Shown: piece by piece, positions 1 through 8,669 of the stretch
Layout of the letters: each line of letters begins with the position of its first letter
How positions within the stretch are numbered: the stretch's first letter is position 1
From: Nitrobacter sp. Nb-311A
GTDB taxonomy: Bacteria; Pseudomonadota; Alphaproteobacteria; Rhizobiales; Xanthobacteraceae
Direction of reading: 5' to 3'
Assembly (NCBI RefSeq): GCF_000152905.1
Contig: NZ_CH672417.1
Location: 39,827 to 103,826 of the forward strand
Length of the DNA stretch: 64,000 nt
Notes under the pieces: model-generated
Told to the model about the DNA's origin: nothing
The model's database searches: none
What the model saw: only the letters and a program-made list of their open reading frames with translations
Program-made: the position numbers and the translations under genes

Positions 1-90
1 TCCGCCAATCCGCTCTGTGTTCTCAACGCTCATTCGGATGATCTCGATGGAACCTGCGACTCGGCCGCTGCGGACAACTTTCAGGGCTAA
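1..90 (+). CDS. possible 3' end of a gene entering from the left edge (partial)
   Basis: An open frame runs from the first base to a TAA at 88-90, giving about 29 residues with no recognisable motif. It may be the tail of an upstream gene cut by the window, but the stretch is too short to separate from chance. Nothing else between here and the promoter at 151 could be supported. Confidence 0.2.
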   Translation, partial: SANPLCVLNAHSDDLDGTCDSAAADNFQG

Positions 91-150
91 AGCATAATCT
101 CAGGTAAAACGTGGAACCTTTCCGTTGTCGACGATGAGGCTTGCCGCGCG

Positions 151-178
151 TTGACACCCTTGGCTTTCGGTCTAGATT
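151..178 (+). promoter_or_regulatory. sigma70-like promoter of the thiamine operon
   Basis: TTGACA at 151-156 is followed after 16 bases by TAGATT at 173-178, close to the sigma70 -35/-10 consensus. It lies just upstream of the TPP riboswitch, so transcription would start about 6-8 bases before the aptamer. The call is from sequence match and position only. Confidence 0.55.
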
Positions 179-185
179 AGGGATG

Positions 186-303
186 TTCCGAGGGGTGCTC
201 CGTGGGGGAGCTGAGATACCGCAAGCTTGCAATTCGAAGATGAATCGCAAGGACCGCGGTGACCCTTTGAACCTGATCCGGGTCATGCCGGCGAAGGGAC
301 AGG
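186..303 (+). promoter_or_regulatory. TPP riboswitch (THI element)
   Basis: Conserved thi-box segments are present in order: a 5' stem with GGGGTGCTCC, the CTGAGA core at 211-216, a variable stem around 225-255, and the 3' block ACCCTTTGAACCTGATCCGG at 262-281 followed by GGTCATGCCGGCGAAGGGA. This is the thiamine pyrophosphate aptamer that controls thiamine genes across bacteria. The purine-rich run AAGGGACAGGG sits at the 3' edge of the aptamer and ends at the ATG of thiO (305). That placement suggests TPP binding hides the ribosome binding site, so control is probably translational; no separate terminator hairpin with a T-run is visible. Confidence 0.95.
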
Positions 304-304
304 G

Positions 305-1321
305 ATGCTTCAGAAGGCGCGGGAGAAACGGGCGACGACTCCGATCGCGGTGATCGGCGCAGGCATTGCCGGCGCGTGGCAGGCGTTGCTGTTCGCCAAG
401 GCCGGACACGCGGTCACGCTTCACGAACGCGGCAATGATGCAATGGCGTCTGCCACCAGCTATTGGGCCGGCGGCATGCTGGCGCCGTGGTGCGAAGCCG
501 AGGTGTCCGAACCTCTCGTCACCCGTCTCGGCCTTCGCTCGCTGGCGCTGTGGCGCGAACACGCTCCCGACACGCCTTTCAACGGTTCCCTCGTGGTGGC
601 CCATCCACGCGACCGCTCCGATTTTGAGCGTTTCGCGCACATGACTTCAGGACACCAGCGCCTTCAGTGCGATGAGGTAAGCAAACTCGAGCCGTCGCTC
701 GACGGCCGATTTCGCGAAGCGCTGTTCTTTCCCGACGAAGGCCACGTCGAGCCGCGCCGCGTGTTGCCCGAACTGCACGCGTGCATCCGCGCCGCCGGTG
801 GCCAGATCCAATTCGGCAGCGCGCCGGAGGCGTCCGGCATCGAGGCGCTGGCGATCGATTGCCGCGGTCTCGCCGCGCGCGACACATTCCCGGACCTGCG
901 GGGCGTCAAGGGCGAGGAGATCATCGTCGAAACCGACGAGATCGTGCTGTCGCGCCCGGTTCGACTCCTGCATCCCCGATGGCCGCTCTACATCATTCCG
1001 CGCGAGGGCAATCGCTTCATGATCGGCGCGACCTCGATCGAACGCGAGGACGACGGCGTCAGCGTACGTTCCGCGCTGGAACTGCTCAGCGCGGCTTACG
1101 CGGTGCATCCGGCCTTCGGCGAGGCGCGGATCGTGGAGATCGGTTCGGGTCTGCGGCCTGCGTTTCCCGACAACCTGCCGCGCATCGCGATCGGCAAGGA
1201 ACGCATCGCGGTCAACGGGCTTTTCCGCCATGGCTTCCTGCTTGCGCCGGCCCTGGCGGAACTGACGCTCGGCTATGTCGCGCGCGGGGAGATCGACAAC
1301 GAGGTGATGCAATGCAGGTGA
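305..1321 (+). CDS. thiO: glycine oxidase ThiO
   Basis: FAD-dependent amine oxidase of 338 residues that oxidises glycine to the imine (dehydroglycine) used for the thiazole ring of thiamine. The N-terminus has the Rossmann motif GAGIAG at residues 18-23, and the C-terminal part contains the typical GLRPAFPDNLPRI stretch and a RHGFLLAP motif near the end that contacts FAD. The ATG lies directly behind the riboswitch and its purine-rich ribosome site. It is the first gene of the thi operon and overlaps thiS by 10 bases. The aerobic ThiO route, rather than ThiH, fits an oxygen-respiring organism. Confidence 0.93.
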   Translation: MLQKAREKRATTPIAVIGAGIAGAWQALLFAKAGHAVTLHERGNDAMASATSYWAGGMLAPWCEAEVSEPLVTRLGLRSLALWREHAPDTPFNGSLVVAHPRDRSDFERFAHMTSGHQRLQCDEVSKLEPSLDGRFREALFFPDEGHVEPRRVLPELHACIRAAGGQIQFGSAPEASGIEALAIDCRGLAARDTFPDLRGVKGEEIIVETDEIVLSRPVRLLHPRWPLYIIPREGNRFMIGATSIEREDDGVSVRSALELLSAAYAVHPAFGEARIVEIGSGLRPAFPDNLPRIAIGKERIAVNGLFRHGFLLAPALAELTLGYVARGEIDNEVMQCR

Positions 1322-1509
1322 CCGTCAATGGCGAACGGCGGGAGGTCATGGCGCAGACCGTGGATGCGCTGCTGAGCGAACTCGACTACGAGAGCACGCA
1401 TGTGGCGATCGCCGTGAATTTCGACGTGCTGCCTAAAAGCCGCTGGGCGGATACGGCGCTCAAGAGCGGCGACGAGATCGAGATCATCACGCCGCGGCAG
1501 GGAGGGTAG
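1312..1509 (+). CDS. thiS: sulfur carrier protein ThiS
   Basis: A ubiquitin-fold protein of 65 residues ending in Gly-Gly (PRQGG), the tail that is adenylated and converted to a thiocarboxylate to deliver sulfur for the thiazole. The start overlaps the end of thiO by 10 bases, indicating translational coupling. An in-frame open stretch extends further upstream inside thiO, but the family begins at MQVTVNGE, which fixes the start at 1312. Its partner thiG follows after a hairpin repeat. No thiF-like activating enzyme is present in the window. Confidence 0.93.
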   Translation: MQVTVNGERREVMAQTVDALLSELDYESTHVAIAVNFDVLPKSRWADTALKSGDEIEIITPRQGG

Positions 1510-1560
1510 AGCATGATCCCGAAAAGTGGGAACCGGTTTTCGGATCAGATCATGCTCAAA
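1508..1560. repeat. hairpin repeat, outer stem GAGCATGATC type
   Basis: Intergenic copy between thiS and thiG; the outer arm starts on the last base of the thiS stop codon. Perfect 10-base outer arms lie at 1509-1518 and 1548-1557 (GAGCATGATC / GATCATGCTC). Inner arms CCGAAAA (1519-1525) and TTTTCGG (1537-1543) enclose the 11-base loop GTGGGAACCGG. It sits inside an operon and would be transcribed, so it could act as an RNA structure tuning downstream expression. See the repeat-family finding. Confidence 0.9.
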
Positions 1561-1574
1561 CAAAGAGACGCATA

Positions 1575-2357
1575 ATGGTTTCGTTCTATGATCGCGAATT
1601 CTCCTCGCGGCTGCTGATCGGCACGGCGCTCTATCCGTCGCCGAAAATCATGCAGGACGCGATCCGCGCCGCGGGTAGCCAGATCGTCACGGTATCGCTG
1701 CGGCGGGAAACCGCGGGCGGCAAGACCGGCGACGCGTTCTGGTCGCTGATCCGCGAGCTGGATGTCACGGTGCTGCCGAACACCGCCGGATGCAAATCCG
1801 TGCGCGAAGCGGTCACCACGGCGAAGCTCGCGCGCGAGCTGTTCGGTACGTCCTGGATCAAGCTCGAAGTCATCGCCGACAACGACACGCTGCAGCCTGA
1901 TGTGGTTGGACTCGTCGAAGCCGCCGCCATTCTTATCAAGGATGGCTTTGACGTGTTTCCCTATTGTACCGAAGACCTTGGCGTCGCGATGCGGCTGGTC
2001 GACGCGGGCTGCAAGGTGGTGATGCCATGGGCCGCGCCGATCGGCAGCGCGAGAGGCATCACCAACCGCGACGCATTGAGGCTGCTGCGCGAGCGCCTGC
2101 CCGACATCGCGCTCGTCGTCGATGCCGGAATCGGCGCGCCGAGTCACGCCGCCCAGGCCTGCGAACTCGGCTACGACGCCGTGCTGCTCAACACAGCCGT
2201 CGCCAAGGCCGCCGATCCCGTTGTCATGGCGGGCGCCTTCAGGCTGGCGGTGGAAGCCGGCCGCAGCGCTTATGAGGCGGGCCTGATGGAGGCCCGCGAC
2301 TTTGCCTCGCCATCAACCCCCGTAGTAGGGACACCGTTCTGGCATGCCGTATCCTGA
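1575..2357 (+). CDS. thiG: thiazole synthase ThiG
   Basis: TIM-barrel enzyme of 260 residues that joins 1-deoxy-D-xylulose 5-phosphate, dehydroglycine from ThiO and sulfur from ThiS thiocarboxylate into the thiazole phosphate of thiamine. The Schiff-base lysine is Lys96 in WIKLEVI. The conserved NTAGC stretch, [18 protein letters not shown] and [13 protein letters not shown] phosphate-binding segments are all present. Length is normal for the family. It ends 14 bases inside thiE, so the two are translationally coupled. Confidence 0.96.
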   Translation: MVSFYDREFSSRLLIGTALYPSPKIMQDAIRAAGSQIVTVSLRRETAGGKTGDAFWSLIRELDVTVLPNTAGCKSVREAVTTAKLARELFGTSWIKLEVIADNDTLQPDVVGLVEAAAILIKDGFDVFPYCTEDLGVAMRLVDAGCKVVMPWAAPIGSARGITNRDALRLLRERLPDIALVVDAGIGAPSHAAQACELGYDAVLLNTAVAKAADPVVMAGAFRLAVEAGRSAYEAGLMEARDFASPSTPVVGTPFWHAVS

Positions 2358-2952
2358 TCGCTTTTATCCCGTCATCGACACGCTGGACTGGGTGCGCCGC
2401 CTGATCGGACTCGGCGTAGGCACGGTGCAGTTGCGATTAAAAGACCTGAACGATGGCGAAGCGCTGCAACTGGTCAGCGACGCGCTGGAGATCGTCAAGG
2501 GCACGCAGACGCGGCTCGTGGTCAACGACTACTGGCGCGCGGCCATTGTCGCCGGAGCGAAGCACGTTCATCTCGGCCAGGAAGATCTGGCGGCGGCCGA
2601 CGTCCACGAGATCCGCAAAGCCGGGCTGACCCTCGGCCTCTCCACCCACGATGACGCCGAACTCGACAGCGCGCTCGCAGCCGAGCCGGACTATATCGCG
2701 CTTGGTCCGATTTTTCCGACCACGCTGAAAGCGATGCGGTTCGCGCCGCAGGGAATTCCAAAGATCACCGAGTGGAAGAGGCGCGTCGGCAACATCCCGC
2801 TGGTCGCGATCGGCGGCATCAAGCTGGAGCAGGCGGCGGAGATTTTCGCGGCCGGCGCCGATTCCATCGCGGTGGTCAGCGATGTGACGCAGAACCCCGA
2901 CCCCGATGCACGAGTGAAAGCATGGCTCGAACAGGTGACTGAAACCGCATGA
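2344..2952 (+). CDS. thiE: thiamine phosphate synthase ThiE
   Basis: A 202-residue TIM-barrel protein that couples hydroxymethylpyrimidine pyrophosphate to thiazole phosphate to make thiamine monophosphate. Visible family segments are VQLRLKD near the N-terminus, the VNDYW and HLGQEDL segments, [24 protein letters not shown] and the phosphate-binding VAIGGI. It overlaps thiG by 14 bases and belongs to the riboswitch-controlled operon. Confidence 0.93.
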   Translation: MPYPDRFYPVIDTLDWVRRLIGLGVGTVQLRLKDLNDGEALQLVSDALEIVKGTQTRLVVNDYWRAAIVAGAKHVHLGQEDLAAADVHEIRKAGLTLGLSTHDDAELDSALAAEPDYIALGPIFPTTLKAMRFAPQGIPKITEWKRRVGNIPLVAIGGIKLEQAAEIFAAGADSIAVVSDVTQNPDPDARVKAWLEQVTETA

Positions 2953-2961
2953 GGCACCATC

Positions 2962-3347
2962 ATGCAAACATCTATCTTTATCGCACGGCTGATCGGCCCG
3001 GTGATGATCGTGGTCGGGCTATCCGTGCTGTGGACAGACAGCGTTTCCATTCGATGGCAGAGGAATTCCTGGCCAGCCGCGCGCTGATGTTCCTCGGCGG
3101 CATGATGGTGATGCTGGGCGGACTCGCCATCGTGCTCACTCACAACGTCTGGACTTCCGACTGGCGTGTGATGGTAACGCTGTTTGGCTGGCTGCTGGTC
3201 ATCTCCGGCACGATCCGCATCATCGAGCCGCCGTTCCTTTATGCGGGGGCGCGCGCGTTCCTGCGCCGCCCCGCTATGCCGATCGTCGCCGGCGGCATCT
3301 GGCTCGCGATCGGCACCGTCTTCTGCCTTCTCGGCTATTCGCATTGA
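2962..3347 (+). pseudogene. small membrane protein gene with an apparent single-base frameshift
   Basis: From ATG 2962 the frame reads MQTSIFIARLIGPVMIVVG, a natural first membrane helix, then stops about 40 codons on. The +2 (equivalently -1) frame continues from about 3042 with FHSMAEEFLASRALMFLGG and reads through two or three further hydrophobic helices, HNVWTSDWR and a C-terminal helix to 3347. Joined, the two parts give one protein of about 128 residues with evenly spaced membrane segments. The shift falls at about 3030-3045 and is best explained by loss of one base. If translation restarts at ATG 3054, a 97-residue protein could still be made. The function is unknown. Its place between thiE and thiC is suggestive of, but does not prove, a role in thiamine uptake. 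Confidence 0.6.
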
Positions 3348-3354
3348 ACCGTAA

Positions 3355-5322
<1,968 letters not shown>

Positions 5323-5430
5323 TCCTCCACCGTATGAAACATACTGGGACGACGCAGAGCGCAAGCAACTGATGGCAAACAGGATAGATCGAGCGAAGCG
5401 ACACCCATCCCGCGGCTTAGGGGGAAATCA

Positions 5431-6057
5431 TTGTCCACGATCGATGATCTGAAGCAGCAGGTAGTTGAATATCATTCCGCACATTCGGACCTCCACTTGG
5501 CGCATCATTACGATTTTGCAATCAAACACTCAGATCAAATCAATTATTTTTTGTTCGGAATCAATCCGGGAGAAACGGAAGAAGATAAAGCCCTATTTCC
5601 CGGCGTCGGGCATTTCAACCCTTACGATCCGCTTAAACAGCCCCCGGCCAAATTCAGTAGGTCGGCGCGACAATACACCAAATTTGCCACGACGGTCTGT
5701 GGCGGCCCTCGGTTCTTAATCAGTGAATTTTTCTTCTGGAGTTCGCCGACTGAAAAGGAAATGATCGTGCGATATGGCAAGTCACTCGGCGAGCACCAAA
5801 TGTTTTGCCATCAGCAGAACCAAGCTTTGTTTGATCTATTCAAACCGAAAGCCGTCATTGTTGTGGGGCTCGGCTTAGAAGAAAAAGCAAAGGAATTCTT
5901 GAAAGATTTAAGGCATGTCAAAACGTATCAGAAGAAGAACAGGATACTGGTGCACTATGAAAACGAAAGACCATGGCTGTTCGTTAGACATCCGGCCTCC
6001 CAATTGTCGAACGATGCGAGGAAAGACATTGCGGCTTATGTACGGGAACTGGGTTGA
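5431..6057 (+). CDS. putative uracil-DNA-glycosylase-fold protein, AT-rich
   Basis: A 208-residue protein starting at TTG 5431 behind GGGGGAAA. Base composition is clearly AT-richer than its neighbours, with codons such as AAA, TTT and AAT common, which suggests recent acquisition. An N-terminal FLFGINPG motif and a C-terminal RHPAS motif have the spacing and flavour of motifs A and B of the uracil-DNA glycosylase superfamily. Between them is a VVGLGLEEKAKEF segment like the central strand of that fold. Assignment to the superfamily is inference, and the substrate is unknown. It is flanked by repeat sequences (about 5375-5420 and 6085-6110). Confidence 0.6.
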   Translation: MSTIDDLKQQVVEYHSAHSDLHLAHHYDFAIKHSDQINYFLFGINPGETEEDKALFPGVGHFNPYDPLKQPPAKFSRSARQYTKFATTVCGGPRFLISEFFFWSSPTEKEMIVRYGKSLGEHQMFCHQQNQALFDLFKPKAVIVVGLGLEEKAKEFLKDLRHVKTYQKKNRILVHYENERPWLFVRHPASQLSNDARKDIAAYVRELG

Positions 6058-6084
6058 AATCCTCCTCTGATCCTTCTCGAGTGT

Positions 6085-6110
6085 GGCGGATTACGCTTCG
6101 CTAATCCGCC
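6085..6110. repeat. short inverted repeat (GGCGGATTA / TAATCCGCC)
   Basis: Nine-base perfect arms at 6085-6093 and 6102-6110 around an 8-base spacer CGCTTCGC. Sequences of this form occur widely between genes in proteobacteria. It sits immediately downstream of the AT-rich gene ending at 6057 and may mark the edge of the acquired segment or act as a terminator, although no T-run follows. Confidence 0.75.
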
Positions 6111-6189
6111 CTACGGCTTTCTTCGTGAACCTCCTCGCGATTCGTGCGACAAATGCGGGGATTGTCAGCATCGCGAGGGATAGAGAACC

Positions 6190-7137
6190 ATGATGCCGTT
6201 TCGGGCGATTGCCCTGTTGTCCGCCGCAGCCTTCGGTCTTTCCCTCGCGCCCGCCACCGCACAGAACAAGACGCAGCCCTCCTCGTCCCCCTCCCCGCTC
6301 GTCGAAAAGCTCAACGCCTATGTCGGCTGCATCAACCGCCTCTCGGAGCGGTCGTATGAATCGCGCAACCGCTACTTCTCCTGGGCGAAGAAGACCGGGC
6401 CGACCGGGAAGGAGCGCATCATCTACGGCACCTACACCATCTACGACACGACCAATTGCAAGAAGAACGTCGAGATGGCCAACGCGTCGGAGCCGCACGA
6501 CGCCGAGCTTGAATCTGCCGCTTCCGCCTATGCCGAAGCCGTAGGCAAGCTCGAGCCGCTGCTGAAGGAGGCTGACGAGTACTACAGCCAAGAGAACTAC
6601 AAGGACGACAAGATGGCCAAGGGCAAGGAGATGCACGCGCGTCTCGTTGCGGCGTGGGATGCGTTCGCGAGCGCCGACAAAAAGCTGCGCGCCGGCGTCG
6701 AGGCCATCAAGGATAAGCAGGCGGCGGAACAGCTCGCCGCGATCGAGGCAAAGGAAGGCCGCAAAACGCACTATTATGTCGAGGCGTTGATGATCCACGC
6801 CAAACGCCTGTTACGCGCGGAAAATACCAACAAGCCCGACATCGCAGCGATCACGAAGGCGCTGACCGAATATGAGACCGCGGTGAAGGCGGCCGAAGAG
6901 GCATCGGGCAAGGATGGCGATGCGAAGCTCGGCTCGTTCTTCGTGAGCAGCGCCAAATCATATTTGACATCCGCGAAGCAGCTGATGCGCCGCATCCGTG
7001 ACAAGGTGCCCTACAGCCAGGGCGACCGCATGATGCTCGGCGGCGGTGGCGGCTGGATGGTCGAGGGCTCGCCGCCCCGCCTGCTCCGCGACTACAATCA
7101 GTTGATCGAGGGCTATAACCGCGGCGCTCATATCTAG
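6190..7137 (+). CDS. exported DUF3829 family protein
   Basis: A 315-residue protein with a Sec signal peptide (hydrophobic residues 8-20, likely cleavage after LAPATAQ). The mature part is charged and mostly helical. It contains LKEADEYYSQENYKDDKMAKGKE, which matches the DUF3829 (YiiG-like) pattern of periplasmic or lipoprotein-like proteins of unknown function. No lipobox cysteine is present, so it is probably soluble in the periplasm. Two ATGs in tandem (6190, 6193) are possible starts. A hairpin repeat follows the stop and separates it from the next gene. Confidence 0.75.
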   Translation: MMPFRAIALLSAAAFGLSLAPATAQNKTQPSSSPSPLVEKLNAYVGCINRLSERSYESRNRYFSWAKKTGPTGKERIIYGTYTIYDTTNCKKNVEMANASEPHDAELESAASAYAEAVGKLEPLLKEADEYYSQENYKDDKMAKGKEMHARLVAAWDAFASADKKLRAGVEAIKDKQAAEQLAAIEAKEGRKTHYYVEALMIHAKRLLRAENTNKPDIAAITKALTEYETAVKAAEEASGKDGDAKLGSFFVSSAKSYLTSAKQLMRRIRDKVPYSQGDRMMLGGGGGWMVEGSPPRLLRDYNQLIEGYNRGAHI

Positions 7138-7140
7138 AAT

Positions 7141-7290
7141 TCTTCACCGCTTCTCGGAAGCGGCGAAGAACTCTATCATTTTGATCTGACGCGTTTTCTT
7201 CACGCGAACCGGTATCCACTTCGCTTGAAAACGCTATAGCGCGTATTCCGCACAAGTGGATACCGGTTTTGCGATCAGAATACGCGCAGA
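7141..7290. repeat. composite hairpin repeat (two units)
   Basis: The first unit (7188-7238) is a reverse-oriented copy with outer arms around GCGTTTTC / GAAAACGC and the loop read as CCGGTATCCAC. The second unit (7239-7287) has perfect 10-base arms GCGCGTATTC / GAATACGCGC, inner arms CGCACAA / TTTTGCG and the loop GTGGATACCGG. It lies between a plus gene ending at 7137 and a minus gene ending at 7392, a convergent position. Confidence 0.88.
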
Positions 7291-7391
7291 ATATTGATCG
7301 AGAGCATGTTCTCGCGGCTGACCGGATTCCACCTCGCCGAAAGATGCTCTGAGCGAATTGCCTGGACGCGGGCTCGCCGCGCTCAAGACCG

Positions 7392-7826
7392 CTACTTCAT
7401 CGTAATGGCGAGGCCGGAGAGATCAGCATTGGCCATCAGGCCGAACTGGCGGCCGGACAGTTCCAGCACCGCGCCCTTCTGGTTGCTCAGCACGATGGCG
7501 CGGGCGCCGCCGCCGATCGCCAGCCCCGCGCCCGCCGCACCGTAAACGCCGGCGACATCGGAAGGCCGGTTGATGCGGCTGACTCGGCCGTGCAGCACGG
7601 TCTTCGATCCTCCGAACACCAGACCATAATCCAATCCGCCGACCGAGAGCGGATATCGCCGTCCGTGGAAGGTGAGCGTGCCGCCGCCGCCGGAGGCGCC
7701 GATGATCCAGCCGCCCTTGTAGATGGTCAGCGTCACCGCGCCGCTGTCGGCGCTGGCGGCGGTGGACAGGCCGAAGCAGATGGCCAGTGCGAACAAGGCT
7801 GCGCGACACAGCGACGAGGACGACAT
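7392..7826 (-). CDS. exported glycine-rich conserved hypothetical protein
   Basis: A 144-residue protein read on the minus strand. The start at 7826 is chosen because AGGAG lies 9 bases upstream and because it gives a clean Sec signal (MSSSSLCRAALFALAICFGL...ASADSG). The open frame itself extends further upstream. The mature part is a series of short beta-strand-like, glycine-rich blocks such as TLTIYKGGWIIGASGGGG and GVYGAAGAGLAIGGGAR. It ends with ALELSG-like and GLMANADLSGLAI segments, suggesting a small periplasmic or outer-membrane-associated beta protein. I do not recognise a characterised family. Confidence 0.7.
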   Translation of the reverse strand: MSSSSLCRAALFALAICFGLSTAASADSGAVTLTIYKGGWIIGASGGGGTLTFHGRRYPLSVGGLDYGLVFGGSKTVLHGRVSRINRPSDVAGVYGAAGAGLAIGGGARAIVLSNQKGAVLELSGRQFGLMANADLSGLAITMK

Positions 7827-8252
7827 GCAAAAGTCTCCTGGCACGAGAGTGCGGGATGCGATTCGGGACGGCCGCGAGCGTAAGGGTCGGCCGCGGCGGG
7901 TGCAATCCGCTCCAAAGCGGCCGTCCGCGAACAAGCCGGTCGCGAACAAGATCTCTCTGGCGGCCGAGACTGCTCTGTTCGCGGGCTAACGGCGAATCGA
8001 TTCCGCGGGGGCATATCGCAACTGACAGGTGCGACTGCCGGAAATCACAATTCGCGTTAATATCATTTCTGATTTAACACTCAACTGTTACGTGCATTTT
8101 AGGCACGCAACGCGCCGTTTCGTGTGGATTTATGAGCCATCCCGACGATTCAGGATTGTTAATGATCTGGTAACCATATCATTACAGCCTTATCGCGGGA
8201 TGGGGGTCTCAATCCGTCGGCTGGGACGCGAGCCGTGCTTCGGGAGGGACCG
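7827..8252. other. 426-base intergenic region between divergent genes
   Basis: Separates the minus gene starting at 7826 from the plus gene starting at 8253, so it should hold promoters for both. The right half (8040-8200) is noticeably AT-rich, with runs such as GATTTAACACTCAACTG and TGGTAACCATATCATT, but no -35/-10 pair is convincing enough to call. No RNA gene was recognised. Confidence 0.5.
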
Positions 8253-8507
8253 ATGAACCAGGAATTCCAGAACCGCGATCAGGGTACGATACAGGATCAG
8301 GCTGCGCTCACGCCCGACGCAGTCATTCCGCTGCTGGTCGGCTCTACCGTCAACGACGTCGAACGGGAGCTCGTGCTGCAAACGCTGGCGCGTTGCGACG
8401 GCAATCGTACCCGCGCGGCAAGGCTCCTGGGCGTATCGGTGCGTACGCTGCGCAACAAGATACGGCAGTACACGACCATGGGACTCGATGTGCCCGATCA
8501 CGACTAG
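8253..8507 (+). CDS. stand-alone Fis-type helix-turn-helix protein
   Basis: An 84-residue protein starting at ATG 8253 behind GGGAGGGACC. The last 45 residues form a Fis/NtrC C-terminal DNA-binding domain: VERELVLQTLARCDGNRTRAA followed by the recognition helix RLLGVSVRTLRNKIRQY. No receiver or AAA+ sigma54-activation domain is attached. It is therefore either a small nucleoid-type or specialised regulator, or the remnant of a sigma54 activator. The first 30 residues are low in structure. No target is evident from the neighbourhood. Confidence 0.8.
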   Translation: MNQEFQNRDQGTIQDQAALTPDAVIPLLVGSTVNDVERELVLQTLARCDGNRTRAARLLGVSVRTLRNKIRQYTTMGLDVPDHD

Positions 8508-8669
8508 CGCGTGTTTCTCAAACGATGTCTGTCTGTTTGCGGGCACCGTACCAAATCGAACTTTCGGGAGACACCGGCTTGCCGTTGCGCGCGCGCCCAC
8601 CTATGAACGGAACATCACGTTCAGTTCTCGCGCACGCCCAGCCTGCGCTTCGACCAGGCGCCTATTTTC

